In this document: positions 14,567 through 22,928 of the stretch, one piece after another
Position numbering within the stretch: the first letter of the stretch is position 1
Layout: each line of letters starts with the position of its first letter
Origin: Ramlibacter sp.
Lineage (GTDB): Bacteria; Pseudomonadota; Gammaproteobacteria; Burkholderiales; Burkholderiaceae_C
Assembly (NCBI GenBank): GCA_019449555.1
Contig: JAGRPN010000253.1
Coordinates: forward strand, 1 to 39,470
DNA length: 39,470 nt
Direction of reading: 5' to 3'
The notes under the pieces: generated by a model
What the model saw: only the letters and a program-made list of their open reading frames with translations
Told to the model about the DNA's origin: nothing
Database searches by the model: none
Position numbers and translations under genes: made by a program

Positions 14567-15067
14567 TTACTTCGGAACGTCGCCCGGTTCGGACTTGATC
14601 GTGTAGTCGAGGCCCGGGTTGGCGGGCGTCTTCAGCTTCACGACCTTGATGAAACCGTAGTCCATCTTCTTGTGGCAGCTGTTGCAGTCCTCGATGACCT
14701 TGGTGTACGCCGCTTCGAAGCCGGCGGCGTCCTTGGCCTGGATCGTCTTGTCCACCGCGGCGAACCTGCCTTCGTAGAAGTTCTTCCAGGTCTTGTACTC
14801 ATCCGGCTTGGTCAGCTTGGCCGGGGTCATGGCGCCGTTCATGTACTTGGACATGTAGGCCGCGAGGGCCCAGTTGCCATCCTTGACGGCGAAGTACATG
14901 TTCTGGAACCGGTCACCCACTTCGCGCATGGGGATCGCGAATTTCGGCACGGTGGCCTTGATCGCATCGATCTGCGCCTGCGTTTCCGCATCCGCGGCCA
15001 TGGCCGATCCGGCGGCCAGCGCGAGCAACACACCGGCGAAAGCGGCTCCAACTGTTTTCCTGAACAT
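14567..15067 (-). CDS. Periplasmic monohaem cytochrome c
   Basis: 166 residues; the ATG at 15067 has AGAGGAG about 7 bases upstream. The signal peptide is MFRKTVGAAFAGVLLALAAGSAMAAD, cleaved near residue 24. The mature part is mostly helical, with a single haem motif CNSCH late in the chain (VIEDCNSCHKKMDYGFI, about 130-146), the arrangement of four-helix (class II-like) cytochromes where haem is attached near the C-terminus. The tail is LKTPANPGLDYTIKSEPGDVPK. It is the first gene after the sigma-54 promoter at 15189-15204 and precedes the EB_dh-type cytochrome. It likely passes electrons between that protein and the respiratory chain (inference). The family name cannot be fixed by eye: it lacks the CXXCH-at-extreme-end pattern of cytochrome c'. 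Confidence 0.83.
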   Translation of the reverse strand: MFRKTVGAAFAGVLLALAAGSAMAADAETQAQIDAIKATVPKFAIPMREVGDRFQNMYFAVKDGNWALAAYMSKYMNGAMTPAKLTKPDEYKTWKNFYEGRFAAVDKTIQAKDAAGFEAAYTKVIEDCNSCHKKMDYGFIKVVKLKTPANPGLDYTIKSEPGDVPK

Positions 15068-15188
15068 TGCGAACTCCTCTTTTCAAAGAAATTGGGAACT
15101 GCCCAACACAGTGTTCCGGGTCGGCTTGGTCTGCTCGTGTCTGCTGGTGACGGCGGACGGACCGGGCGAATTCGAACGGCATTCCATG

Positions 15189-15204
15189 AGCAAAGTGCAT
15201 GCCA
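15189..15204 (-). promoter_or_regulatory. Sigma-54 (RpoN) promoter for the cytochrome genes
   Basis: Reading leftward, TGGCATGCACTTTGCT matches the consensus TGGCACG-N4-TTGCW with one substitution; GG and GC are exactly 10 bases apart. Predicted start near 15179, about 110 nt before the cytochrome ATG at 15067. An NtrC-type activator gene lies immediately upstream, which makes the site credible. Confidence 0.75.
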
Positions 15205-15306
15205 AGCACCTACGGGCCGCATCTCACGCGAACGCACCCGGATCGTGGTCGAGAGAGCAGGAGCAGGAATGGAACGGACGGGGGCGGCGCGGCCAGCTTA
15301 CCTTAG

Positions 15307-15348
15307 GTGTCATCACTCAAACGTGACATCTGTCATGTCTTCGTGACA
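15307..15348. promoter_or_regulatory. Probable enhancer (upstream activating) sites for the NtrC-type regulator
   Basis: Five TGTCA/TGACA-type half sites cluster here: GTGTCA at 15307, the palindrome TGACATCTGTCA at 15324-15335, and TGTC-N5-GACA at 15336-15348. They lie 130-170 bp upstream of the predicted sigma-54 start, the usual place for activator binding, and overlap the 3' end of the regulator gene. Confidence 0.5.
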
Positions 15349-16697
15349 ACGCCGGCGCGTTCCAGGTGGCCGTAGATGTTCTGGCGCGCGATGCCGGAAA
15401 GGCGCGAGGCCTCGGACACGTTGCCGTCGGCCAGGCGCAGGAGATTCGAAAAATACGTGCGCTCGAAGCGCAGGTGCGCCTCCCGATACGGCAGCGGCTG
15501 CGTCGGCAGGACGGCCGCCTCGGACGCGGCGGCTTCGACCCCGAGGTCCGCAACGGATATGGCGCCGCCGCGATTGATCACCACTGCGCGCTCGATCGTG
15601 TGCTTGAGCTCGCGCACATTGCCCGGCCAATGTGCGCCCTCCAGGCCGGCCACCGCGTCCGGCTGCAGCGGCCCGGCGGCCTTGTTGAATTTGCGATTGA
15701 AGTGCTCGAGGAAGGACAGCGCCAGCGGAAGAATGTCTTCGCGGCGTTCCCGCAGCGGCGGAACGCGCAGGGGCACCACGTTGATCCGGTAATAGAGGTC
15801 GGAGCGGAAACGCCCCGCCGCCACTTCGACGTCCAGCGGTTTGTTGGTGGCCGAGATCAGCCGGAAATTCGACGGGTGTTGCACGGTGCTGCCGAGCCGC
15901 ACGAAGGTGCCTTCCTGCAGCACACGCAGCAGGCTGACCTGGAGCTTCGGGCTCATGTCGGCGATCTCGTCCAGCAGGATCGTGCCGTTGTGGGCCTCCT
16001 CGAAATAGCCGGCCGTGGTCTTCACGGCGCCCGTGAACGCTCCCTTTTCGTAGCCGAACAAGGCGGCTTCGATCAGTGACTCCGACAAGGCGCCGCAGTT
16101 GAGCGCCTTCATCGGCCCGCGCGAGCGCGAACTCAGTGCGTGCAACAGCTGCGCGATCACTTCCTTGCCGGTTCCGCTCTCGCCTTCGATCAGCACCGTC
16201 GTGTCCAGGGGAGCGGCCTGGCGCAACTGGACCAGGAGCTTTTCCATCGCCACCGAATGGCTGATGACGATCGGGTCGCCGGAACGCGAGGTGAACAGTT
16301 CCCGCAGGTCGGCGATCTCGCGGTAGGCGCGATCCATTTCCAGCGCCTTGGAAATGACGGCTTCCAGCTCTTCAAGGTTCTCGAATGGCTTGGTGAGGTA
16401 GTCGAACAGGCCGTCCCTTACTGCACGCATCGCGTCGCGCACCTGCGCATAGCCGGTGATCATCAGCGCGGTTTGCCGCGGCCTGAGCTTGCGCATCTCG
16501 GCGAACAGGTCCAGGCCGTTGCCGTCCGGCAGGCGCTGGTCGAGGATGACCAGGTTGAAGTCGCCGAGCTCGTATGCGTTGCGCGCTTCGGCGACGTTGG
16601 TGGCGGTCACCAGCTCGATCGCTGCGTCGCGAAAGAGATTTTCGAACAGCCGGCGCGTGAAAGGGTCGTCATCGACGAGGAGTATTTTCGACTTCAT
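15333..16697 (-). CDS. NtrC-family sigma-54-dependent response regulator
   Basis: 454 residues from the ATG at 16697. Receiver domain 1-120: acidic pair D9/D10, phospho-acceptor D53 (LVILDQRLP), T81 and K103. AAA+ sigma-54 activation domain about 140-370: Walker A GESGTGKE (172-179), GAFTGA loop 219-224 intact (needed to contact sigma-54), Walker B ILLDEI about 240-245, and GNVREL. C-terminal Fis-type helix-turn-helix (NVSEASRLSGIARQNIYGHLERAGV). All elements needed for phosphorylation-dependent activation of sigma-54 promoters are present. The start overlaps the kinase stop as ATGA, so they are a co-translated pair. The obvious target is the sigma-54 promoter just downstream at 15189-15204. 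I cannot name the signal it responds to. Confidence 0.93.
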   Translation of the reverse strand: MKSKILLVDDDPFTRRLFENLFRDAAIELVTATNVAEARNAYELGDFNLVILDQRLPDGNGLDLFAEMRKLRPRQTALMITGYAQVRDAMRAVRDGLFDYLTKPFENLEELEAVISKALEMDRAYREIADLRELFTSRSGDPIVISHSVAMEKLLVQLRQAAPLDTTVLIEGESGTGKEVIAQLLHALSSRSRGPMKALNCGALSESLIEAALFGYEKGAFTGAVKTTAGYFEEAHNGTILLDEIADMSPKLQVSLLRVLQEGTFVRLGSTVQHPSNFRLISATNKPLDVEVAAGRFRSDLYYRINVVPLRVPPLRERREDILPLALSFLEHFNRKFNKAAGPLQPDAVAGLEGAHWPGNVRELKHTIERAVVINRGGAISVADLGVEAAASEAAVLPTQPLPYREAHLRFERTYFSNLLRLADGNVSEASRLSGIARQNIYGHLERAGVVTKT

Positions 16698-18091
16698 GGC
16701 TTCATCATTTTGGGCAGCCAGATGCTGAATCTCGCGCCGCCCGCGACAAGGTTTTCAGCAAGAACCACGCCACCGTGTTTCATGGCGATGTGCTGGGCCA
16801 CCGACAGTCCCAATCCCGTGCCGTTGGCGCGCGTCGTGAAAAACGGCTTGAACAGTTTGCCTGCCGTTTCGCGGCTGAAACCCGGCCCGGCGTCCGTCAC
16901 GCTGAGCAGCACCCCTTGGGCCGAATCGCGCTGCGCCTCGGCCAGCGACACGCGCACCTGCTTGTCCGGCGCGGCGAGGACGGCGTTATGGATCAGGTTG
17001 AACAGCGCCTGGCGAATGAGCACCGGGTCCACGTCGAGCACGTGCTTGCGCCCTGGTTTCGGGTAGTCCACCGAATGTTTGAGGGCGACACTGTGCTGGC
17101 AGAACGCGATCGTGTCCTGCACCAGTTCGCCGATATCGGTCTGCTGGATGGTGGAGCGCGACGCCTGGTTGATGCGCAGGATGCGCTGCACGATGGCGCG
17201 GCATTCGGTCCCGGCCTTGCGCACTTCGGCCAGCAGTTCGGAAACGCGCTGCGGATCGCTTACCTGGCGCTCGGCGAGCTGGGTCAGGTTGATGACGCCC
17301 ACCAGCGGGTTGTTCAGCTGGTGCGCGATCTCGCCCACCAGTTCGCCCATGGCCGACATCTTCTCGATCTGCACGATGCGTTCGTGTTCGACCGTGAGCT
17401 TGCTGAACTTCGACTCCGCCGTCTGCTGCCGGCTGTACACCAGGTCGAATACCTTGTAGAGGGCGAAGAACAGGATCAGGCCCGTTCCGCCCGTGAACAT
17501 CCATAGCAGGTACATCCCCTGGCGGATCGTCCGGTTCAGGTCCTGCGGATCGCGATAGAGCGCGAGCACGCCGATCACCGTGGCGGGGCTGTCGGCCTCG
17601 TGCGTGAGGATCGGCACGTAGCTCTCGATCGACTGGGGCATCGGGGGGCCCTGCTCGTCGAGTCGCAGGTCCTTGCCCACGGTGTTGAACACGGCCTGCA
17701 CTTCGCCGTGCATCGCGCGTGTCAGCCGCTCGAGGTGGGTGGTGCGCCGGGTGCCGACCAGTCGCGAATAATCGTCGGACCAGATGATCACGTTGTCCCG
17801 GTTGAAGATCTTGATCCGCTCGGTACCGGGCAGCTTTCGCAGCAAGCCGAAGGTTTCGTCGAGCTTCCGCGCGGCTTTCGGCTCGGCATGGTGTTCCATG
17901 TCCTCGGCGCTGATTCCATGCTGCGCGGCCAAGGCGTTGACCATGTCGCGCACGATGGCCGCCTCCCGGTCGATGATCGACTGGCGGAAGAACGGCGCCT
18001 CGATCAGGCCCGTGCCGACCACGACAGCCGCGATCACCAACAGGCTGATGGCCCCGAAAATCCGGGGCGGGGTCGTCACCTTGAACATCAT
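16694..18091 (-). CDS. Membrane sensor histidine kinase
   Basis: 465 residues from the first of two tandem ATGs (18091, 18088), with GAGG upstream; a further in-frame ATG at 18133 lacks support. Membrane helix 1 at about 10-30, a periplasmic region of about 160 residues (31-190) without a domain I can name, and helix 2 at about 192-214. Then a short coiled linker and the HisKA box with H257 (MGELVGEIAHQLNNPLVGVINL), N box NLIHNAVLAA, G1 DAGPGF, F box FKPFFTTR, and G2 GTGLGLSVAQHIAMKHGG. It is complete and should be active. It is partner to the NtrC-type regulator (4-bp overlap). The promoter region carries a strong FNR/DNR box, so the pair is probably made under low oxygen or with NO. The periplasmic ligand is unknown. 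Confidence 0.92.
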   Translation of the reverse strand: MMFKVTTPPRIFGAISLLVIAAVVVGTGLIEAPFFRQSIIDREAAIVRDMVNALAAQHGISAEDMEHHAEPKAARKLDETFGLLRKLPGTERIKIFNRDNVIIWSDDYSRLVGTRRTTHLERLTRAMHGEVQAVFNTVGKDLRLDEQGPPMPQSIESYVPILTHEADSPATVIGVLALYRDPQDLNRTIRQGMYLLWMFTGGTGLILFFALYKVFDLVYSRQQTAESKFSKLTVEHERIVQIEKMSAMGELVGEIAHQLNNPLVGVINLTQLAERQVSDPQRVSELLAEVRKAGTECRAIVQRILRINQASRSTIQQTDIGELVQDTIAFCQHSVALKHSVDYPKPGRKHVLDVDPVLIRQALFNLIHNAVLAAPDKQVRVSLAEAQRDSAQGVLLSVTDAGPGFSRETAGKLFKPFFTTRANGTGLGLSVAQHIAMKHGGVVLAENLVAGGARFSIWLPKMMKP

Positions 18092-18258
18092 TGCGCCTGG
18101 TCCTCGCACTTGTTTCGCGCGGATGACAGGCAAGCGCGTGCGCGGGAAATCGCACGTTTGTCAATCATCCTTCATTCACCCGCAAGCCCCTCACGAGCCA
18201 GTGCCGATGCGACCTGAAAAAGCCGCGCACATGTTCTTCGGGTGTCCCCTGGAAAACC

Positions 18259-18299
18259 AGTCTAGGGGTCCGCCGGTCGCGATGATTGACCAGGATCAA
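18259..18299 (-). promoter_or_regulatory. FNR/DNR-type box and class II promoter for the kinase-regulator pair
   Basis: Reading leftward, TTGATCCTGGTCAA (18299-18286) fits the FNR/DNR consensus TTGAT-N4-RTCAA fully. A -10-like TAGACT (18264-18259) has its centre 31 bp from the box centre, the spacing of a class II (-41.5) FNR promoter. Predicted start near 18252, leader about 160 nt. The rest of the gap 18092-18444 between the kinase and CBS genes holds no gene I can support. Confidence 0.65.
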
Positions 18300-18444
18300 C
18301 TGCGAGCGGCACTGCCGCGGGCGAGCGCCGCCCCCGAATCCTTGCGCCGGCCAAGACAATGCTCCAACTGGGGCCGCGTGATGGGCGCCCGCGCGCCGCA
18401 CGCAGGCCGGTTATAAGTATGAACTTCCAACTGGAGGCGAAAAA

Positions 18445-19032
18445 ATGCGAAGCTACCCAGCCTTGTCGAGTCGCAGACCCCTCACGGGCGGCGTGCGCCT
18501 GTGCCGGCCCTCGCAGGAGCAGCCCGAGATCACGTTGGATTCGCCGGCGCTCCTCGTGATGACCGACCTCACCCAGGTCGCGGCCGCGGTGGCATTGCCG
18601 GGCATGTCGGTCGGGGAGGCCAACCGGTACATGATCAACCGCGGCGTGCGCATGCTGCTCGTGCTGGATGAGCAGGACCTGCTGGTCGGTATCGTCACCG
18701 CGACGGACATCCTCGGCGAAAAGCCGGTGACGCTGGCGCGCGAACGCGGCGTGCGCCACTCGGAAATCCTCGTCGGGGACGTCATGACGCCCGCGAGCCG
18801 GCTGGACGCGTTCGATCTGCGCACGATCGAGGGCGCCTGCGTCGGCCACGTCGTGGCCAGCCTGCAACGCACGCGCCGCCACCATGCGCTGGTCACGCAG
18901 CACGGCGAGGACGGCATCGAGGTGCGCGGCATCTTCTCGTTGTCGCAGATCGCGCGCCAGCTCGGCACGCCATTGCAGGTGCCGGAGGCGGCGGACAGTT
19001 TCGCCGAGATCGAAGCCGCGCTCGTTCATTGA
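18445..19032 (+). CDS. CBS-domain pair protein
   Basis: 195 residues from the ATG at 18445, with GGAGG six bases upstream. A leader of about 40 residues is followed by two CBS motifs: the first about 48-95 (MSVGEANRYMINRGVRMLLVLDEQDLLVGIVTATDILG) and the second about 110-172 (VGDVMTPASRLDAFDL ... HHALVTQHGEDGIEVRGIFSLSQIARQLG). No enzyme domain is attached. Stand-alone CBS pairs bind adenine nucleotides or SAM and regulate a partner; none can be named here. It is divergent from the sensor kinase across a 353-bp gap containing the FNR box. That box is better placed for the kinase, but FNR could also affect this gene. The tRNA-Arg gene follows 70 bp downstream on the same strand with its own promoter. 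Confidence 0.85.
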   Translation: MRSYPALSSRRPLTGGVRLCRPSQEQPEITLDSPALLVMTDLTQVAAAVALPGMSVGEANRYMINRGVRMLLVLDEQDLLVGIVTATDILGEKPVTLARERGVRHSEILVGDVMTPASRLDAFDLRTIEGACVGHVVASLQRTRRHHALVTQHGEDGIEVRGIFSLSQIARQLGTPLQVPEAADSFAEIEAALVH

Positions 19033-19083
19033 CGCTGCCGCGCTCGCGCGCCACGGCCCCCGGGCAGGCCGGCTGCTTCCGGC

Positions 19084-19092
19084 TGATATAAT
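19084..19092 (+). promoter_or_regulatory. Extended -10 promoter of tRNA-Arg
   Basis: TGATATAAT gives a perfect TATAAT (19087-19092) with a TGn extension and no clear -35 box. Predicted start near 19099, immediately before the tRNA at 19103. Confidence 0.6.
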
Positions 19093-19102
19093 CGTCCGCT
19101 CA

Positions 19103-19179
19103 GCGGCTGTAGCTCAGTTGGATAGAGTACTTGGCTACGAACCAAGGGGTCGTGGGTTCGAATCCTGCCAGCCGCACCA
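19103..19179 (+). tRNA. tRNA-Arg, anticodon ACG
   Basis: A 77-nt cloverleaf. Acceptor GCGGCTG pairs with CAGCCGC (19169-19175), followed by discriminator A and an encoded CCA (19177-19179). D arm region AGCTCAGTTGGATAGAGT; anticodon stem CTTGG/CCAAG around loop CTACGAA with anticodon ACG; T arm CGTGGGTTCGAATCCTG. ACG reads CGN arginine codons after A34 is changed to inosine. Confidence 0.97.
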
Positions 19180-19193
19180 CCAACGCCAACCAG

Positions 19194-19229
19194 AACGGCT
19201 TGGGTGTTTCCAGCACCCAAGCCGTTTTT
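19194..19229 (+). terminator. Intrinsic terminator of tRNA-Arg
   Basis: AACGGCTTGGGTG (19194-19206) pairs over 13 bp with CACCCAAGCCGTT (19214-19226), a 7-nt loop, then a T run (19225-19229). It starts 15 bp after the tRNA end. Confidence 0.9.
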
Positions 19230-19272
19230 CATGGCGCACGATTCGCAATCCGGTGCGGCCGGCTGATGGACG

Positions 19273-19725
19273 TCAAAGCCACCTTCGGACCCGGCGGCAG
19301 TACGCCGCGTAGCGGTCGCCGAAGATCGCCGCCAGCGCCTGCTCCTCCGCGGCAATCTGCACCCGGTCGATGTACGCGATGAAGGCCGCCAGCAGCACCA
19401 GGTTCAGCACGCTTCCGACCCAAACGGCAATGCCGGCCAGCATGACGGCGTCGCCCACGTACATCGGATTCCTCGACAGTGAATACACGCCGGAAGTCAC
19501 CAGCTCGCTGGCGTTGCGTGGCTGCGCCGGATTGGCCGTCGTGCCGGCGGAGGCGAAAATCCTGAGGCTGACGACTATCACGAGCAGGCCCAGGACGACC
19601 AGCCCGATGGCGAGCGCGCCCTGGTACCGGAAATCGTAGCGCCCCAAATCCACGGCGCGGCCAACCACCCACATCCCGACAGCGGCGATCGCGAAAGCGA
19701 CGGGCGGCAAAATCCAGCGATTCAT
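19273..19725 (-). CDS. Isoprenylcysteine carboxyl methyltransferase-like integral membrane protein
   Basis: 150 residues from the ATG at 19725, preceded by AAGGAG. Four hydrophobic segments (about 5-22, 35-58, 90-115 and part of the last helix). The C-terminal half carries the ICMT/PEMT pattern: LVTSGVYSLSRNPMYVGDAVMLAGIAVW (about 76-103) with the RNPMY motif, then AAEEQALAAIFGDRYAAYCRRVRRWL at the end, where the E-x2-L ... F-G-x-x-Y-x-x-Y-x-x-x-V-x-R-W pattern binds SAM. Bacterial members methylate lipids or small hydrophobic acceptors; the substrate is unknown. It is a single gene, convergent with tRNA-Arg and divergent from the BcsB-like gene. Confidence 0.83.
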   Translation of the reverse strand: MNRWILPPVAFAIAAVGMWVVGRAVDLGRYDFRYQGALAIGLVVLGLLVIVVSLRIFASAGTTANPAQPRNASELVTSGVYSLSRNPMYVGDAVMLAGIAVWVGSVLNLVLLAAFIAYIDRVQIAAEEQALAAIFGDRYAAYCRRVRRWL

Positions 19726-20082
19726 CGGGAAACTCCTTGATGCGCCGCGGCGAGCACGGCAGTGTTCAGCCGTGACGAGACGCGGCCGTTTTCCCCCGGG
19801 GCTGACGATACAGGAATGGCGCAGTCATGGGTTTGCCAGCTCATCGTAAGCAGTCTCCTACGCCGCGCGGCGAGCTTGCTGCGGGGCACCTTCGTTACAA
19901 ATTCTAAATTGACCTGCCGGTTTGAAACACACAAGCTGAGGCAGCGCCGCCATGCTAGAGCCGCGTGCCTCAGCAGTGGTTCCGCGGTCGCCGCGGCCAT
20001 CGCGTGCGAAGACCGTGCGAATGCTGTGCTTCGTGTGCCGGGATCGGAGCCAACCGTGAAGAACTGTGGTAGCGAGGGTGTC
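19726..20082. other. Non-coding gap between divergent genes
   Basis: About 357 bp. It contains a short AT-richer stretch (about 19893-19915) in otherwise GC-rich DNA, the likeliest promoter area. I could not match a good -35/-10 pair or a cyclic-di-GMP riboswitch. The plus-strand frame here stays open into the BcsB gene but has no ribosome binding site and an unnatural composition. An in-frame GTG at 20056 (GGAG upstream) could extend the BcsB start by nine codons. Confidence 0.5.
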
Positions 20083-22338
20083 ATGAACGTCGAGCCGACG
20101 CGCCGGGCCTGGGCAGCCTCGGCAGCCCGCCGACACGCGCTGGCCGCATTGGTCTGCTTGCCCGCCCTGGCGGCGGCGCAGGCGCCCGCAACGGCCCTGC
20201 CTCCCGGAGCGGCCGCCTCCGCGGTGTCAGCCCCCGAAGTGTTCCGGCGCATGAACGCCGAGCGCTGGATCTCGCGCGTGGTGACCTTTGCCGACCTGGG
20301 ATTCAACGGGCCGCTGGTGCTGGGTTATCCGGAGACACAGCGGGAAATCGCGCTGCCGGTGCCGCCGGGCGTTCCGCTGGCCAACGCAACCTTGCAGGTC
20401 GACGCGAGCTTCGTGCGCGCCGACGGCGGCCGCACGACCTTGATCCTCTCGCTCGACGGCTTCCCCGTGTCGGCCCGTCCGGTCGCCGCGGAGCGGGGCG
20501 ACGGCAGCCTCACGCTCGCGGTGGACGGCACGCCACGGCCGAGCGGGATCGTGCGGTTCAACATCGACTGGCGCACCGCGATCGGACGCGAGAACACTTG
20601 CACCGACTCGCGCACGCCCGGCAACCTGCTGCGCATCGAACCTTCCACGCGCTTCACGTACCGCTACGACGGCTCGGCAGTGCAGGACCTCTCCACGGCC
20701 TGGGCGGCGCTGCCGTCTTCGCCGCTGATCATGATCGCGGGCAACAAGCTGTCGGCGGACGCGTACGACTCGGCTTGGCGGCTGGGCGTCGCCCTGGAGC
20801 GCGCCGGCAAGCGGCCCCGCATCAAGGCCTTGCCCGGGGTGGGCGACGTGGTCGACCTGCAAGGCGTGGTGGTCCCCTCCGCATTGCGCCGCATTCCGGC
20901 CTTCGCCGCGCTGGCCGACGGCGGCAAGCGCCGCATCAAGGAGGTCGCGGAGATCGGCGCCTTGATGGCGTTGGGGCAGGCCGGACCGCTGCAGCCAGAT
21001 ATCGTGATCGGCGATCGCGCCACCGGCAGCGTGCTGGCCCAGGCGCTCGACGAGTTGCGCGCCCAGTTGCCGGCCGAGGTGCTGGAGCCGTTCGCACAAT
21101 GGCGCGCGCAGGCCCTGGAAGGCTGGGGCCTGCAACTGGCGGCGGGCCAGGTCAGGCTGACCAACGTTTTCGGGCGGCCCGCGATCGTGGTGGGGCCCGA
21201 TGCCGGCGCTCACGCCGCCGCGCTGTTCAGTGACTCGTGGCAACAGGTCGCGATGGGCCCGTCGCTGGTCGTGCACGCCGCCGACGAACCCAGGGCCGAT
21301 CTCGCCGCCGTGTCATTGAAGTATCTGGGCGCCAAACCGGCCACCTTGGACGTGCTGTCGCGCGCGGACTGGACGGCCGGCTTCGACATCGGCGCGGTCG
21401 CGATGGACGGGCGCGGCCCCGGCACGCTGGTCATGGACGTGGCCGCCGCGCCCGGTGCATCGCGCACGCCGCCGGTGGTGTCGGTGTTCCTCAACGATGT
21501 GCTGCTGGCCGCCAAGGAAATGGAGGCCAACGGCCGCCGCGAGCGCATCATGGCGCCGATTCCGCGCAATGTGCTGAGCACCCGAAACGACATCCGCGTT
21601 TCTTTCGTGCGCCAGCAAGCCAGCGACCGCTGCCGCGAATCGCCCGAGGCTTACCCGGTGTCGGTGCTGGCCAGCAGCCACATCTTGCTCGACAAGATCG
21701 AACCGATGGGAGATTTCAGCGGACTCATCTCGCGGTTCGCGAACGGCGTGAACCTGCTGGTGCCGATCGCCTATCTCTACGATTCGCAAAATACGCTGCC
21801 ACGGGTGATCACGCTGGCCGCTAGCACGGGGGTGGCACCTGGCCGCGCGCGCTTCATTCCGGTGGTGGACGTCGGTCCACCCAAGATCAAGGGCCCTTTC
21901 CTGGCCATCGACGTGCCGCTCAAGGACGCCGACCGCAGCGACGTCAAGCTGCAGGGCGGTCGTCTTTTCGTGGGGGAGGAATCGGAGCGGCCCCTGCTCG
22001 ACGTCAGCGGGCTCAACCGCGCGGGCTTGCTCGAGGTGACGCGCATCGGCCGCGATGCCGGCGCGATCTACCGCACCCTCGGGCGCGAGGCGCCACCGAT
22101 GGACAAACCGATGCGCCTGTCGGGGGGCAACATCGCCATCATCGGCATGACCGGCCTGCGAGCCGAGCTCAATACCATTGATCCTTCGGGCCAGGGCATG
22201 GCGCGCGAGTCGCGGCCGTCGCTCACCGAGCGCGGTTACTGGTGGCTGCTGCCGCTGGTCGTGCTGGCGTTCGTCGGCGCGCTGCTGGGTCACGCGTACC
22301 GCGCGCGCAGGCGCAATGATGAGGATGGCGGGTCCTGA
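20083..22338 (+). CDS. BcsB-like protein (cellulose synthase cyclic-di-GMP-binding/regulatory subunit family), orphan
   Basis: 751 residues from the ATG at 20083 (GAGGG upstream). A signal peptide with a twin-arginine-free charged start ends near ALAAAQ (about 33). The large periplasmic part has the BcsB pattern of two carbohydrate-binding-like and two flavodoxin-like blocks: VTFADLGFNGPLVLGYPETQREIALPVPPG near 66-95, SLDGFPVSARPV, FNIDWRTAIGRENTC, WAALPSSPLIMIAGNKLSADAYDSA near 213-235, and VSVFLNDVLLAAKEMEANG. One C-terminal membrane helix (WWLLPLVVLAFVGALLGHAY, about 719-738) is followed by a basic tail. In cellulose systems BcsB sits beside the BcsA synthase and guides the glucan through the periplasm. 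No bcsA, bcsC, bcsZ or other glycosyltransferase is in the window, so it is an orphan or serves another polysaccharide. Cyclic-di-GMP proteins lie next door. Confidence 0.72.
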   Translation: MNVEPTRRAWAASAARRHALAALVCLPALAAAQAPATALPPGAAASAVSAPEVFRRMNAERWISRVVTFADLGFNGPLVLGYPETQREIALPVPPGVPLANATLQVDASFVRADGGRTTLILSLDGFPVSARPVAAERGDGSLTLAVDGTPRPSGIVRFNIDWRTAIGRENTCTDSRTPGNLLRIEPSTRFTYRYDGSAVQDLSTAWAALPSSPLIMIAGNKLSADAYDSAWRLGVALERAGKRPRIKALPGVGDVVDLQGVVVPSALRRIPAFAALADGGKRRIKEVAEIGALMALGQAGPLQPDIVIGDRATGSVLAQALDELRAQLPAEVLEPFAQWRAQALEGWGLQLAAGQVRLTNVFGRPAIVVGPDAGAHAAALFSDSWQQVAMGPSLVVHAADEPRADLAAVSLKYLGAKPATLDVLSRADWTAGFDIGAVAMDGRGPGTLVMDVAAAPGASRTPPVVSVFLNDVLLAAKEMEANGRRERIMAPIPRNVLSTRNDIRVSFVRQQASDRCRESPEAYPVSVLASSHILLDKIEPMGDFSGLISRFANGVNLLVPIAYLYDSQNTLPRVITLAASTGVAPGRARFIPVVDVGPPKIKGPFLAIDVPLKDADRSDVKLQGGRLFVGEESERPLLDVSGLNRAGLLEVTRIGRDAGAIYRTLGREAPPMDKPMRLSGGNIAIIGMTGLRAELNTIDPSGQGMARESRPSLTERGYWWLLPLVVLAFVGALLGHAYRARRRNDEDGGS

Positions 22339-22351
22339 GCGGGGCTGCGGC

Positions 22352-22753
22352 TCAGGCCGCGGCGGCCTGGGCCTGCGCAATGCGGAAACACTGGTGCGAA
22401 CAGTAATCCACCAGCGAATCGATCTCGGTCGATTTGTCGAACACCGCATCGACGCCGAGCTGCGCGCAGCGCTTGCGCACGTTGGCGTTGATGTAGTTGC
22501 TGAAGACCACCACTTTCTGGCTCGGCCGCCGCCGCGAGATTCGCTGCGCGAGGTGGATGCCGCTGCCCTGCTTGAGGAACAGGTCGACGATCAGGACGTC
22601 CCAGCGGTCCATGTTCTGCTCGAGCCATGCCAGCGCCTCTTCCTCCGTAGCGCTCGTGCCGGCCACCTTGACGCACGTGAGTTCTTCGAGTGTTCCGACG
22701 AGGTTTTCCCGAATGGTCGGGTTGTCCTCAACGACAAAGGCTTGCACTTGCAC
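22352..22753 (-). CDS. Single-domain response regulator (CheY-like receiver)
   Basis: 133 residues from a GTG at 22753 (GTG CAA GTG CAA; a second GTG two codons later is possible), with GAAGCGAG upstream. Receiver fold: E9/D10 acidic pair (AFVVEDNPTIRENL), phospho-acceptor D57 (DVLIVDLFLKQGSG), S85 (VVVFSN) and K107 (VFDKS). No output domain; the C-terminal FRIAQAQAAAA is a short tail. It is convergent with the BcsB-like gene (13 bp apart) and divergent from the GGDEF-EAL gene. It could be a phosphate shuttle or partner for the kinase-like protein at 25387-26160 or the PAS-GGDEF-EAL protein; that is inference from position only. Confidence 0.88.
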   Translation of the reverse strand: MQVQAFVVEDNPTIRENLVGTLEELTCVKVAGTSATEEEALAWLEQNMDRWDVLIVDLFLKQGSGIHLAQRISRRRPSQKVVVFSNYINANVRKRCAQLGVDAVFDKSTEIDSLVDYCSHQCFRIAQAQAAAA

Positions 22754-22928
22754 GGGAACTCGCTTCTCGAAGTGGTCAGGGCATGTTGGACTGTAAACAC
22801 GAAAAGCTCAGGCAGCCCCCCGGATGAGTCCGCGTCTCGCTGTAGGACACTGCCTACCGGGCCCCGCAGAGCACCCGAGCGAGCCTTAATATGTGGATTG
22901 CCGAGCGCATCCGCCTGGTACTGACCTC

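Noticed and set aside
19726-20082. Cyclic-di-GMP riboswitch upstream of the BcsB-like gene
   Set aside because: The GEMM core and its conserved pairing could not be found in this stretch.
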